DNA of 18,735 nucleotides from Proteobacteria bacterium UBA5122 (GCA_002415485.1 DHYU01000061.1:15064-33798), one strand, 5' to 3'. Counted from the first letter of the stretch, positions 1-6,933 are shown. Program-made: numbers and translations. Notes: generated from the letters alone by a model not told the origin.

Positions 1-233
1 AGTTGGATCTCGCCGGGCCGGTGTTTGGCTTTGAGGTGCCGCCGAATACCTGGCATACGGTGATTGCACTGGAGCCGGGCTCGATCTTCATGGAGGTCAA
101 GCAGGGGCCGTACACGCAGTTGTCGGATAAGGACTTTGCCGCGTGGGCGCCGAAGGAAGGCGAGGCGGGTTGTGAGGCGGCGTGGCAATGGTTCTGCCGG
201 GCGCAGGCCGGGGATCGACTGCCGGTGTGTTGA
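1..233 (+). CDS. WbuC-family cupin, C-terminal part (5' truncated)
   Basis: This reading frame is open from the window edge (first full codon at 3) to TGA at 231-233; the start lies upstream. The visible 77 residues have the end of a small cupin barrel. A PPNTWHTVIAL segment carries a probable metal-ligand histidine, and it is followed by a GS-F-EVKQGPY strand and a DKDFAAWAPKEG segment. That order matches my memory of the WbuC-type cupin-fold metalloproteins, which often sit near O-antigen or envelope genes, but the biochemical role of the family is not clear. The last residues (about 55-77) are a Cys/Trp-containing tail. The stop codon overlaps the next start in a TGATG arrangement, so the two genes are probably translationally coupled. 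The WbuC assignment is moderately sure; a general cupin assignment is safer. Confidence 0.7.
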   Translation, partial: LDLAGPVFGFEVPPNTWHTVIALEPGSIFMEVKQGPYTQLSDKDFAAWAPKEGEAGCEAAWQWFCRAQAGDRLPVC

Positions 234-1135
234 TGCCGACGCCCGCGATCCCTTTACAGGCCTTGCATGATCTTCTGTTGCAGCGCATGGGGCTGCGCGT
301 CAGTGTGTTGCGGCTGGATCTGACGCATCCCCTGATCTCCGGCAATAAGTGGTTCAAGCTCAAACACAATCTGCAGCAGGCGCGGGCAGCAGGGCATGAT
401 GTGTTACTGAGCTTTGGCGGCACCTATTCCAATCACATCCATGCCTTGGCGGCGGCCGGACAGGCGTTTGGCTTTCGCACGATCGGCGTGATCCGTGGTG
501 AGCGCCCGCCGCAGCTGAGCGCGACGCTGCGCTTTGCCGAGGCGCAGGGCATGCAGCTGCACTTTGTGTCGCGTGAGCAGTATCGCCAGAAAAACAGCCC
601 TGAGCTGCGGGCAGAACTCGCGGCCTTGTACGGCGAGGCGTATTGGTTGCCCGAGGGCGGCAGCAATGCATTGGCGGTGGAGGGCTGTGCCGAGATCGCC
701 GCGTTGATCCCTGCAGACGTCGATGTTGTGGCCTGTGCCTGTGGTACGGGCGGCACCTTGGCCGGGCTGGCGAGTGGTCTGGCCGGGCGCGCCGAGGTGT
801 TGGGGGTGGCGGTGTTGAAGGGCGCGGATTTTCTCCATGACGAGGTGCGGCGGTTGTTGGCGGCAGCGAACCGGCCCGATCCACAAAACTGGCGCTTGTT
901 GTTGGATGCGCACTGGGGCGGCTATGGCCGTGCGCCTGAGGCCTTGCTGGCATTTATCCGCCAGTTTGAGCAGCAACACGGGTTGCCACTGGAGCAGGTC
1001 TATACCGGTAAGTTGTTTGCCGCAGTGTGGCGCCTGATCGAGGACGGGCAGTTTGCCCCTGGCCGTCACGTGATGCTGATCCATAGCGGTGGTCTGCAGG
1101 GGCGGTTGCCGGAGTTATCGCCGGGCTTGTCTTAG
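233..1135 (+). CDS. PLP-dependent D-cysteine desulfhydrase / 1-aminocyclopropane-1-carboxylate deaminase-like protein
   Basis: A 300-residue fold-type II PLP enzyme. The N-terminal LISGNKWFKLKHNL segment contains the lysine (K39) expected to form the Schiff base with PLP, followed by a SFGGTYSNHIHALAAAG segment typical of the phosphate- and substrate-binding loop. A glycine-rich ACGTGGTLAGLASG stretch around residue 165 is the second cofactor-binding loop, and YTGKLFAAV and LIHSGGLQG lie near the C-terminus. Family members deaminate ACC or D-cysteine to a 2-oxoacid, ammonia and, for D-cysteine, sulfide; the sequence alone does not decide the substrate. I chose ATG 233, which overlaps the upstream stop (TGATG), over in-frame ATG 182, which would run 51 bases into the cupin gene. 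The 3' end overlaps the convergent yrfG by four bases, leaving no room for a terminator. Confidence 0.85.
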   Translation: MPTPAIPLQALHDLLLQRMGLRVSVLRLDLTHPLISGNKWFKLKHNLQQARAAGHDVLLSFGGTYSNHIHALAAAGQAFGFRTIGVIRGERPPQLSATLRFAEAQGMQLHFVSREQYRQKNSPELRAELAALYGEAYWLPEGGSNALAVEGCAEIAALIPADVDVVACACGTGGTLAGLASGLAGRAEVLGVAVLKGADFLHDEVRRLLAAANRPDPQNWRLLLDAHWGGYGRAPEALLAFIRQFEQQHGLPLEQVYTGKLFAAVWRLIEDGQFAPGRHVMLIHSGGLQGRLPELSPGLS

Positions 1136-1797
1136 TCGTTTTGGTCAGGCGGCATGATCTCGTCAAACTCGTGAAACCAGCTGAACTCGTCGCTGGTGCG
1201 GGCCGGGGCCTGGCTGTCGGGTTTGCAGGCGGCGAGCAGGTGGCGGATGCCAAAATCGCGGGCCGAGCGCAGTGCGTGCAGGTTGTCGTCGACCAGCAGG
1301 CTGGTGTGCGGTGTGTAGCTGCAATGGCTTTGCAGTTCGCGCCAGAAGCTGACGTCTTCCTTGGGCAGGCCCAGGTCGTGGGCCGAGATGATCTGATCCA
1401 GATGCTGGTCGAGCCGCGTGTGCTCGAGCTTGAGGCCGAGGCTGCGCGGATGGGCATTGGTGACGAGGATGCAGCGTTTGCCCTGGCGGCGTAGGCGGGC
1501 CAGAAATTCGAGGGCGCCGTCTTTGATCGCAATCAGATGTGTGACCTCTTGTTTGAGCTCGACGGTGTCGAGGCCCAGTTCCCGATCCCAGAAATCGAGG
1601 CAATACCAATTGAGGGTGCCTTCGTGTTTTTTGAAGATGGGGTCGAGCAGTTGTTTGGCCGTGTCGAGGTCGAGGCCGCGGCTGAGGGCGTAGCGCTGTG
1701 GTAGCAGCACGCGCCAGAAGTGGCTGTCGAAATGCAGGTCGAGCAGGGTGCCGTCCATGTCGAGCAGAACGGTCTCTATGTGGTTCCAGTCTGGCAT
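1132..1797 (-). CDS. yrfG: GMP/IMP nucleotidase YrfG (HAD superfamily)
   Basis: A 221-residue HAD hydrolase, close to the usual YrfG length of about 222. Motif I is LLDMDGTLLDL with nucleophile and acid/base aspartates D13 and D15. Motif II is the ILVTNAH segment, a KxE-type region follows (LGLPKEDVSFW), and motif IV is SLLVDDNLHAL. In E. coli the family dephosphorylates GMP and IMP, so the likely role is cytoplasmic nucleotide salvage or balance. ATG 1797 gives the standard N-terminus (MPDWNHIETV); an in-frame extension to 1869 would run over the promoter shared with nudE. No clear Shine-Dalgarno sequence precedes it. The gene is divergent from nudE and its stop (TAA on the minus strand) overlaps the convergent plus-strand stop. 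Confidence 0.88.
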   Translation of the reverse strand: MPDWNHIETVLLDMDGTLLDLHFDSHFWRVLLPQRYALSRGLDLDTAKQLLDPIFKKHEGTLNWYCLDFWDRELGLDTVELKQEVTHLIAIKDGALEFLARLRRQGKRCILVTNAHPRSLGLKLEHTRLDQHLDQIISAHDLGLPKEDVSFWRELQSHCSYTPHTSLLVDDNLHALRSARDFGIRHLLAACKPDSQAPARTSDEFSWFHEFDEIMPPDQND

Positions 1798-1853
1798 AAG
1801 TTTTTGAAATGATTGGGTTGTTAAGAAAGCCATGCTGGCTGTGTGTCTGGCGG

Positions 1854-1871
1854 TATAATACTGCACCAATT
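1854..1871 (+). promoter_or_regulatory. Putative nudE promoter -10 with almost no leader; symmetric -10 toward yrfG
   Basis: A perfect TATAAT lies at 1854-1859 inside the nearly symmetric GTATAATAC, which reads TATTAT on the other strand. No good -35 is visible at 16-18 bases. Transcription would begin near 1866, only about six bases before the nudE ATG at 1872, and no Shine-Dalgarno sequence precedes that ATG. The minus-strand reading could serve yrfG with a leader of roughly 50 bases. This is seen by eye, not tested. Confidence 0.5.
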
Positions 1872-2429
1872 ATGTCGACGAAACCTCAAATCCTGTCCAT
1901 CGAATCCATCGCCCGCACGCGGCTGTTCCATGTTGAACGTATGGGGCTGCGCTTTAGCAATGGCGTGGAGGTGGAGTATGAACGCCTGCGTTCGGGCTCG
2001 GCCGGTGCGGTGTTGGTGGTTCCGATGCAGGATGCCGATACCGTGTTGTTGATCCGCGAATATCAGGCCGGGCGTGAGGCCTATGAGCTGGCCCTGCCCA
2101 AGGGGCGGATCGAGAAGGATGAGGCGGTGCTGGATGCCGCCAATCGTGAGTTGATGGAAGAGGTGGGCTTTGGTGCGCGTCGCTTGCAGCATTTCAAATC
2201 GGTCAGTCTGGCCCCCGGGTCAATGACACACATGACGCACATGGTATTGGCGCAGGATCTCTATCCACAGCGTTGTGAGGGCGATGAGCCGGAGCCGCTG
2301 GAGGTGGTGCCGTGGTCGCTGAGTCAGCTGGATCAGTTGCTGCAGCGGGATGACTTTACCGAAGGTCGCAGTATCGCCGCCTTGTTCATGGTGCGCGACC
2401 TGCTGGCGCGGCAGAGGGCGGCATGCTGA
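1872..2429 (+). CDS. nudE: ADP compounds hydrolase NudE (Nudix)
   Basis: A 185-residue Nudix hydrolase. The Nudix box GX5EX7REUXEEXGU is complete, running from G78 through E84, R92-E93 and E96-E97 to G99-F100, so the Mg-binding glutamates are intact. The N-terminal part (RLFHVERMGLRFSNG) and the LIREYQAGREAYELALPKG segment just before the box match NudE, which hydrolyses ADP-ribose, NADH and diadenosine polyphosphates. It acts in the cytoplasm. ATG 1872 is preferred because an in-frame extension to 1809 would cross the promoter. It is first in a nudE-cysQ-rsmJ-slyX operon and its last seven bases overlap cysQ. Its mRNA may be leaderless or nearly so. Confidence 0.93.
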   Translation: MSTKPQILSIESIARTRLFHVERMGLRFSNGVEVEYERLRSGSAGAVLVVPMQDADTVLLIREYQAGREAYELALPKGRIEKDEAVLDAANRELMEEVGFGARRLQHFKSVSLAPGSMTHMTHMVLAQDLYPQRCEGDEPEPLEVVPWSLSQLDQLLQRDDFTEGRSIAALFMVRDLLARQRAAC

Positions 2430-3235
2430 CCCAGTCGCGTTATCTGGAGCTGCTGCGGGCCTGTCGTGCGATTGCGAGCGATGCCGGGGCCTTGATCATG
2501 GATGTCTATCAGCGGGGGTATAAGGTTGAGCAGAAACCGGATCAGACCCTGGTCACGGAGGCCGATTACGCGGCCGATGCGCTGATTTGTGACCGCCTGC
2601 TGCAGTTGGTGGCGGGCTGGCCGGTGGTGTCGGAAGAGGGGCGGCTGGTCGATTACGATCAGCGGCGGCAGTGGCCACGTTATTGGCTGGTCGACCCGCT
2701 CGACGGCACCAAGCAGTTTGTCGATCGTACCGGCGAGTTCACGGTCAATATCGCGCTGATTGAATACCACCGCCCGGTGTTGGGGGTGGTCTACGCGCCG
2801 GTGTCGGGCCATTGTTATTACGCGGCGCTGGGCTGTGGCGCCTATAAACAGGTGCCGGATCAAATGGCGACGCGTATCCATACACGCGCTTGGGATGGCG
2901 GCGAGATCGTGATTGCCGGCAGCCGTGGCCGCCACGGGCCGCGCTTTCAGGAGTTTGTCGCCCAGTTTCCCCAGCAACAGATGATCTGCTGCGGCAGTTC
3001 GCTGAAGTCGTGTCTGATCGCCGAAGGCGCGGCCGATGTCTATCTGCGGATGGGGCCGACCTCGGAGTGGGATACGGCCGCCGCCCAGTGCATCCTTGAG
3101 GAGGCCGGCGGCGGTCTGACCGATACCGAGCTGCGGCCGTTGCGCTACAACCTCAAGCCTGAGTTGCTGAACCCCCATTTCATTGCCTTTGGCGACCGTA
3201 CACACGATTGGTCGCGCTACATCCCTCGTCCGTAG
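2423..3235 (+). CDS. cysQ: 3'(2'),5'-bisphosphate nucleotidase CysQ
   Basis: A 270-residue member of the lithium-sensitive FIG/IMPase-like phosphatases. It converts adenosine 3',5'-bisphosphate (PAP), a by-product of sulfate assimilation and carrier-protein modification, to AMP. The metal-site motifs are all present: TEADYAAD near residue 45, VSEEG at 69-73, LVDPLDGTKQF at 89-99 and EWDTAAAQ at 215-222. The length is slightly above the E. coli protein (246). ATG 2423 lies inside the end of nudE (overlap of 7 bases), which suggests translational coupling. The stop is only two bases from the rsmJ ATG. Co-transcription of two enzymes that remove potentially toxic adenine nucleotides (NudE and CysQ) is functionally sensible. 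Confidence 0.93.
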   Translation: MLTQSRYLELLRACRAIASDAGALIMDVYQRGYKVEQKPDQTLVTEADYAADALICDRLLQLVAGWPVVSEEGRLVDYDQRRQWPRYWLVDPLDGTKQFVDRTGEFTVNIALIEYHRPVLGVVYAPVSGHCYYAALGCGAYKQVPDQMATRIHTRAWDGGEIVIAGSRGRHGPRFQEFVAQFPQQQMICCGSSLKSCLIAEGAADVYLRMGPTSEWDTAAAQCILEEAGGGLTDTELRPLRYNLKPELLNPHFIAFGDRTHDWSRYIPRP

Positions 3236-3237
3236 TC

Positions 3238-4029
3238 ATGTCGGGATTGCCGAATACATCCGTTGCCGTGGCCGCGGCCAGTCCTGAATGTAGATCGCAG
3301 GCTGAGGCGTTGTCAGAGCGCCTCAGCCTGCCGCTGCTAGACGATCCTGCACAGAGTGAGCTGGTGCTGTGGCAGGGCGCAGAGCGCCTGGAGCTGCGCC
3401 AGAGCGGGCCGCAGGTGCCGGGGCCGGTGTTTGTCGATTTTGTCGAAGGCGCGCTGGGCCATCGTCGTCGCTTTGGCGGTGGTCGTGGGCAGCTGGTGGC
3501 CAAGGCGGTGGGCATCAAGCCGGGACGTATCCCGACGGTGGTCGATGCCACGGCTGGTCTCGGGCGCGATGCCTTTGTGCTGGCACAGCTCGGCTGTGAG
3601 GTGCGCATGGTGGAGCGCTCGCCGGTGATTGCGGCGCTGTTGGCCGATGGTATGCAGCGCGGCATGCAGGTGCCGGAGGTGGCCGAGGTGCTGGCGCGGA
3701 TGGCGTTGCAACAGGCGGATGCCAGTCGTTATCTGCGTGAGCTGCCCGCCGAGCAGCAGCCGGATGTGGTCTACGTAGACCCGATGCACCCGGAGCGGAC
3801 CAAGGCGGCGCAGGTCAAAAAAGAGATGGTGCTGTTCCGGCGGCTGGTCGGCGGCGATGAGGACGATGCGGAGCTGCTGGCGGCGGCGCTGGCGGCGGCG
3901 CGGCGGCGGGTGGTGGTCAAACGACCGCGCAAGGCAGCGGCGATTGCCGGCCCCAAACCCAGTCTGGTGATGGATGGCAAGAGCACCCGCTACGATATTT
4001 ATCTGATCAACAAGGATTCAGCGGCATGA
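3238..4029 (+). CDS. rsmJ: 16S rRNA (guanine-1516-N2)-methyltransferase RsmJ
   Basis: A 263-residue SAM-dependent methyltransferase that methylates N2 of G1516 in 16S rRNA. Characteristic segments are FVEGALGHRRRFGGGRGQ at about 68-85, the SAM motif VVDATAGLGRDAF at 101-113, the acidic motif-II end (VRMVERSP), and the catalytic-type VYVDPMHPERTKAAQVKKEM stretch, equivalent to DPMYP in E. coli RsmJ (YhiQ). A C-terminal KRPRKAAAIAG-KP segment follows. The first 40 residues are not conserved. ATG 3238 is taken as the start; an in-frame TTG at 3208 inside cysQ is possible because no Shine-Dalgarno sequence marks either. It overlaps slyX by four bases (ATGA). Confidence 0.93.
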   Translation: MSGLPNTSVAVAAASPECRSQAEALSERLSLPLLDDPAQSELVLWQGAERLELRQSGPQVPGPVFVDFVEGALGHRRRFGGGRGQLVAKAVGIKPGRIPTVVDATAGLGRDAFVLAQLGCEVRMVERSPVIAALLADGMQRGMQVPEVAEVLARMALQQADASRYLRELPAEQQPDVVYVDPMHPERTKAAQVKKEMVLFRRLVGGDEDDAELLAAALAAARRRVVVKRPRKAAAIAGPKPSLVMDGKSTRYDIYLINKDSAA

Positions 4030-4259
4030 GTGATGGCATGAGTGATGAAGTAACGATGTTAAGTGCACGCCTGGAAGAAATGGAGATGCGCATGACCTAT
4101 CAGGAGGCGACGCTGGAGGCGCTGAACGAGGTAGTGATCAAACTGCAGGACCGGCTCGATGTGGCGGTGGGCGAGATTCAGCGCATGAAACAGCAGATGG
4201 CAACGGGGGCAGAGTTTGTGCGGCCGATGTCGGAAGAGACACCGCCACCGCACTATTGA
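4026..4259 (+). CDS. slyX: SlyX family protein
   Basis: A 77-residue, almost entirely helical protein with heptad-like hydrophobic spacing (LSARLEEMEMRM, LEALNEVVIKLQDRLDV) and a proline-rich C-terminus ending in PPPHY. The length, coiled-coil character and PPxY-type ending match SlyX, a small gammaproteobacterial protein of unknown molecular function. Two starts are possible, ATG 4026 (overlapping rsmJ as ATGA) and ATG 4038; the first is given because of the coupling overlap. It is the last gene of the nudE operon. Confidence 0.85.
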   Translation: MSDGMSDEVTMLSARLEEMEMRMTYQEATLEALNEVVIKLQDRLDVAVGEIQRMKQQMATGAEFVRPMSEETPPPHY

Positions 4260-4285
4260 TCCTGGATCGAGTTCCAAACTCCAGG

Positions 4286-4306
4286 AAAAAACACACGTCC
4301 GTGTGC
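4286..4306 (-). terminator. Putative intrinsic terminator of the 4323-4742 gene
   Basis: Read on the minus strand, CACAC-GGAC-GTGTG (4305 to 4292) forms a five-pair stem with a four-base loop, directly followed by six T (4291-4286). The stem is short. It lies 17 bases past the minus-strand stop. A separate 7-base inverted repeat, TCCTGGA/TCCAGGA (4260-4266 and 4280-4286), follows slyX but has no T-run on the plus strand. Confidence 0.5.
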
Positions 4307-4322
4307 AAGGGCGGGGTGTTGA

Positions 4323-4742
4323 TCAATTAAACAATAAGGTCATGCGGCAGCCCATGTCGCCATGACCTGGCTCTGGCTCGGGGCCGCACAGAGGGCGATT
4401 GCCCGTCATGGCCTTGTTGGGGCAGATCTTGTTGCCGAAGATGACGTGATGGGCGTCGAGTTCGATGATGCGAAATTCACTATCGGCATTGCGTTTCAGC
4501 AATAACAATAATTGGTTGATCTGGCTGCGAGTGAGGTACTGCACCTTGTAGACGTTATGCCGACCTGTATCACCAAGATAGAGGCGCGCCATGTCACTGT
4601 GATAGCGACAGCCGAGAATCTCCGCCAGATAACGTGAGACCTGTGTCAGGGCTTGGCATTGACCCACGCTATGCTCTGGGAATGAGGGAATACCGATGGC
4701 CAAACTATCGACGGAAATATTAGCGATGGTGACTGCGTGCAT
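4323..4742 (-). CDS. Hypothetical small cysteine-containing protein
   Basis: A 139-residue soluble protein with no signal peptide or membrane segment, which I do not recognise with confidence. ATG 4742 is chosen over in-frame ATGs at 4754 and 4760 because GGAGG (4752-4748 on the minus strand) sits five bases before it. The N-terminal half is helical (RYLAEILGCRY, RSQINQLLLLLKR). The C-terminal third has an ICPNKA...NRPLC...GDMGC pattern with cysteines C107, C119 and C132. The CP...LC...GD-GC order weakly recalls the methanogen output domain 1 sensory module, but the central part of that domain seems missing, so this is only a hint. It is monocistronic, with a probable terminator downstream and an 8-base direct repeat upstream. 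Confidence 0.6.
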   Translation of the reverse strand: MHAVTIANISVDSLAIGIPSFPEHSVGQCQALTQVSRYLAEILGCRYHSDMARLYLGDTGRHNVYKVQYLTRSQINQLLLLLKRNADSEFRIIELDAHHVIFGNKICPNKAMTGNRPLCGPEPEPGHGDMGCRMTLLFN

Positions 4743-4763
4743 GGGAACCTCCATTGGCAACTT

Positions 4764-4807
4764 CGTAAAACTTTGTGACGTAAAACATCATCGTCGCAGT
4801 GTTTATA
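4764..4807 (-). promoter_or_regulatory. Candidate promoter and direct-repeat operator upstream of the 4323-4742 gene
   Basis: CGTAAAAC occurs twice, at 4764-4771 and 4779-4786, 15 bases apart. TATAAA is read on the minus strand at 4807-4802, without a convincing -35. A start near 4795 would place both repeats in the leader. The repeats are exact, but operator function is inferred. Confidence 0.3.
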
Positions 4808-4910
4808 GCGGGAGGGATGTTGGGCGCCGGATGGCGTGCGCTACGTAATTTGAGGGGGAAGTTCTAGGTAGTTTTACTGAGACTGGGCGTAAAGTGAGAA
4901 CGACTACACA

Positions 4911-6113
4911 TTAATTACAGGTTTTTGTCGGCTTGAAATCATTCCATGACCAGATGTTGTCCGGGTGGCAGGGGTCGTAATAGGCCTCCCAGTTGGTCGA
5001 GTCGTGGTCAAACCCCGTGATGTTGGGGGCATAGGTATAGGTGCCATAGGCGCCATCGAAGTTTGGGTCGCCTGGTGTGAAGATGTATTGTCCGGCATCG
5101 GCCTTCTGATGCACGCCAGCACCGCCGCCGAGGCCTCCATCGGGGGAGGCCATGGTCCAGTTGCCAATGCCTTGATATTCCGGGTTGCTTTGATTGAAGG
5201 TCAGCGTGTTGACGATCCGCAGGTTGCGGTTGTCGTAACTGCTGTAGTTGTGGGCCGTCATGTCGATCTCAACCGTGCTGACCATGTTCGGATCGGTGAT
5301 GACCTGGCTGATCAGCGGTTTGTTATTAAAGCTGGCCTTGACGAATTCCTGTTCGATTTCCCCAACCTTCAAGCGTTGTCGCATGATGACCTTGCGTGGA
5401 TTGCCTGAGCCGTTACCGGCGATGATTTTGCCATTGGGCAGATTGGTGCCCAAGTTCTGGTAGCCCGCCTTGTCGACATCTTTCAGTGGTGACATGCCGT
5501 TGCCAGGCACGGTTCGGACGCCGATGACCATCCAGCGATCCATGATCGCAGTGCCGGGGTCTGGTGTGTATGAACTACCGCCCGAGGATGAGTGCCAGGG
5601 CTCGGTGGTGCTGAACATGAGCGGTGTATTCGCCGCCCATTGCCACAAGATGGGGCTGGGATTCGGGTTACGATTATCGTAATGGAAGCGCATGTTGCTG
5701 CTAAACGGAATGTAATATTCCTGCACGAAGTCCGTGGTCGAGTCGCCGACGATGACGTGGTAATAATCCTGCCCACCATAAGAGACGATTTGGGGGCCCT
5801 GCCAATGTTCCGCCGAACTCCACCAGGCATGTTGCGTCAGAAACTTGGATGTTGAGTAGGTTTCATAGGAGTGGCTGATTTTATTCACAATCGCCGTATC
5901 CATAATGCATGCAGGCATGTGCCCGACGGAACCGGCGGGTTGGTCCAATGGCGTAAAGTTGAGGGTAAATTCGGGCGGGGCGGCGAACGTTGGCGGCCCG
6001 CTCTGTGGTGGGCGCGGGATACCGCTGCTGCACTCCAGAGCTATAGCGGTTGCGGATATCAGGGGGGTCCCCAATATCGAAATCGCAAAGGTGGCGAGGG
6101 CAGTCCGCTTCAT
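4911..6113 (-). CDS. Secreted protein of unknown function
   Basis: A 400-residue exported protein. The N-terminus has a classic Sec signal: MKRTALATFA followed by a hydrophobic stretch and SATAIA, with probable cleavage near residue 25. The mature part is rich in Asn, Gly, Pro, Tyr and Trp, has no membrane helix, and holds four cysteines (C28, one in the MPACIMD segment, one in the YDPCHPDN segment and the penultimate residue), which could form two disulfides. It contains several Trp/Tyr-rich beta-like stretches (HAWWSSAEHWQGP, GGQDYYHVIVGD, EYYIPFSSNMRFHYD). I do not recognise a family. It resembles a periplasmic or extracellular beta protein in composition. An AGGAG lies 12 bases before the ATG, which is longer than usual. 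Base composition is visibly more balanced than in the GC-rich genes on either side. Confidence 0.75.
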   Translation of the reverse strand: MKRTALATFAISILGTPLISATAIALECSSGIPRPPQSGPPTFAAPPEFTLNFTPLDQPAGSVGHMPACIMDTAIVNKISHSYETYSTSKFLTQHAWWSSAEHWQGPQIVSYGGQDYYHVIVGDSTTDFVQEYYIPFSSNMRFHYDNRNPNPSPILWQWAANTPLMFSTTEPWHSSSGGSSYTPDPGTAIMDRWMVIGVRTVPGNGMSPLKDVDKAGYQNLGTNLPNGKIIAGNGSGNPRKVIMRQRLKVGEIEQEFVKASFNNKPLISQVITDPNMVSTVEIDMTAHNYSSYDNRNLRIVNTLTFNQSNPEYQGIGNWTMASPDGGLGGGAGVHQKADAGQYIFTPGDPNFDGAYGTYTYAPNITGFDHDSTNWEAYYDPCHPDNIWSWNDFKPTKTCN

Positions 6114-6171
6114 TTGGCTGCAGAGCTCCTAGTATCTAAGGCTTTGTTGTGCAAAGAGAAAAGGCTTGCTC

Positions 6172-6206
6172 CCCCGAATTCAAGCCCTTCCTGTCGGGGC
6201 ATTATA
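6172..6206 (-). promoter_or_regulatory. Extended -10 promoter with 5' hairpin for the secreted-protein gene
   Basis: On the minus strand TGTTATAAT (6209-6201) is a perfect -10 with the extended TGn element; a -35 is not evident, as is common for extended -10 promoters. The predicted start is near 6194. The transcript would begin with an inverted repeat CCCCGA/TCGGGG (6199-6194 and 6177-6172, 16-base loop) and carry a leader of about 80 bases before ATG 6113. Confidence 0.55.
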
Positions 6207-6253
6207 ACAAGATCTTTAGCTGCACCGAAGCTGAATGCTGTGAGATGGCGTTC

Positions 6254-6880
6254 TTAGGCGGAGAGAGATGGGAGCTGGCGGCTGAGTTGGTAGAGGCTGC
6301 TGGCGTGCATCTTGCGCAAGATGTTGGCGCGGTGGGTTTCGATGGTGCGGGGGCTGAGTGTCAGTTTTTCCGACACATCCTGGTTGCTCAGGCCGCTGAG
6401 CAGCAGATTGAGAATCTGGCGTTCGCGGCGGGTGAGACAGGCGAGGCGGGCATCCTGACGTTCCTGTGTGCGCTGCTGCTGACGTTGTGATGCGTCTTGG
6501 GCGAAGGCCTCATGCACTGCGCTGATCAGCTCGGCATTGGACACGGGTTTTTCGAGAAAGTCGACGGCGCCATTCTTGAGTGCCTGTTTGGTGATGGCAA
6601 TATCGCCATGTGCAGACATGAGTACCATCGGGATCTGTACATTGCGCTGGTTTAGCGCGGCTTGCAGCTCCATGCCGGTCATGCCGGGCATGACGACATC
6701 ACTGACGACACAGCCGGATCGATGGGTTTCGTAGGTATTGAGGAATTCCTGTGCCGATGCAAATTCCTCGACCTGTATGCCTTCGCTCATCAATACCCGG
6801 CGCAGGCCGCGCCGGATATCCTCGTGGTCGTCGATTAAAAATACGGCGGGTTTGGTCGTGACCTGTGTTTGCTCGTCCAT
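6254..6880 (-). CDS. FixJ/NarL-type response regulator
   Basis: A 208-residue two-domain regulator. The receiver domain (about 10-125) has the acidic pair D17-D18, phosphoacceptor D61 in VVSDVVMPGMTG, the S89 switch residue in LMSAHGD and K111 in DFLEKPVS. All functional residues are present, so it should be phosphorylated. A Gln/Arg-rich linker (around 130-145) leads to a LuxR-type helix-turn-helix (CLTRRERQILNLLLSGLSNQ, then LSPRTIETHRANILRKM). This layout is that of FixJ and TtrR-like regulators. No cognate histidine kinase is adjacent; the nearest kinase genes are several kilobases upstream on the same strand and one of those is degenerate. The gene lies 90 bases downstream of the MoeA-like gene, with a potential stem-loop between them. 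Confidence 0.9.
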   Translation of the reverse strand: MDEQTQVTTKPAVFLIDDHEDIRRGLRRVLMSEGIQVEEFASAQEFLNTYETHRSGCVVSDVVMPGMTGMELQAALNQRNVQIPMVLMSAHGDIAITKQALKNGAVDFLEKPVSNAELISAVHEAFAQDASQRQQQRTQERQDARLACLTRRERQILNLLLSGLSNQDVSEKLTLSPRTIETHRANILRKMHASSLYQLSRQLPSLSA

Positions 6881-6894
6881 AGCTGTGATCCGTT

Positions 6895-6933
6895 GATAAG
6901 GCTGGTGTGGCGCAGAGCATGATGCGCCTTATC
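6895..6933. repeat. Inverted repeat in the response-regulator leader
   Basis: GATAAGGC (6895-6902) and GCCTTATC (6926-6933) are perfect 8-base inverted arms around a 23-base spacer. A competing GGCGC/GCGCC pair (6909-6913 and 6924-6928) lies within. The repeat ends 14 bases before the start codon (6880). It could be an operator, for example for autoregulation, or a leader hairpin that affects translation. No T-run follows on either strand, so it is not a simple terminator. Confidence 0.45.

Noticed and set aside
404..1084. Minus-strand open frames opposite the desulfhydrase-like gene
   Set aside because: Composition is rich in Gln, Arg and His without family motifs; the plus strand has a clear PLP enzyme.
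2333..3205. A 290-codon minus-strand frame opposite cysQ
   Set aside because: No domain or ribosome binding site is seen, and the plus strand encodes complete CysQ motifs. It is a shadow caused by high GC in codon third positions.
4260..4286. TCCTGGA/TCCAGGA inverted repeat as the slyX operon terminator
   Set aside because: On the plus strand it is followed by an A-run, not a T-run, and the loop is 13 bases. It may be chance or an RNA-end stabiliser.
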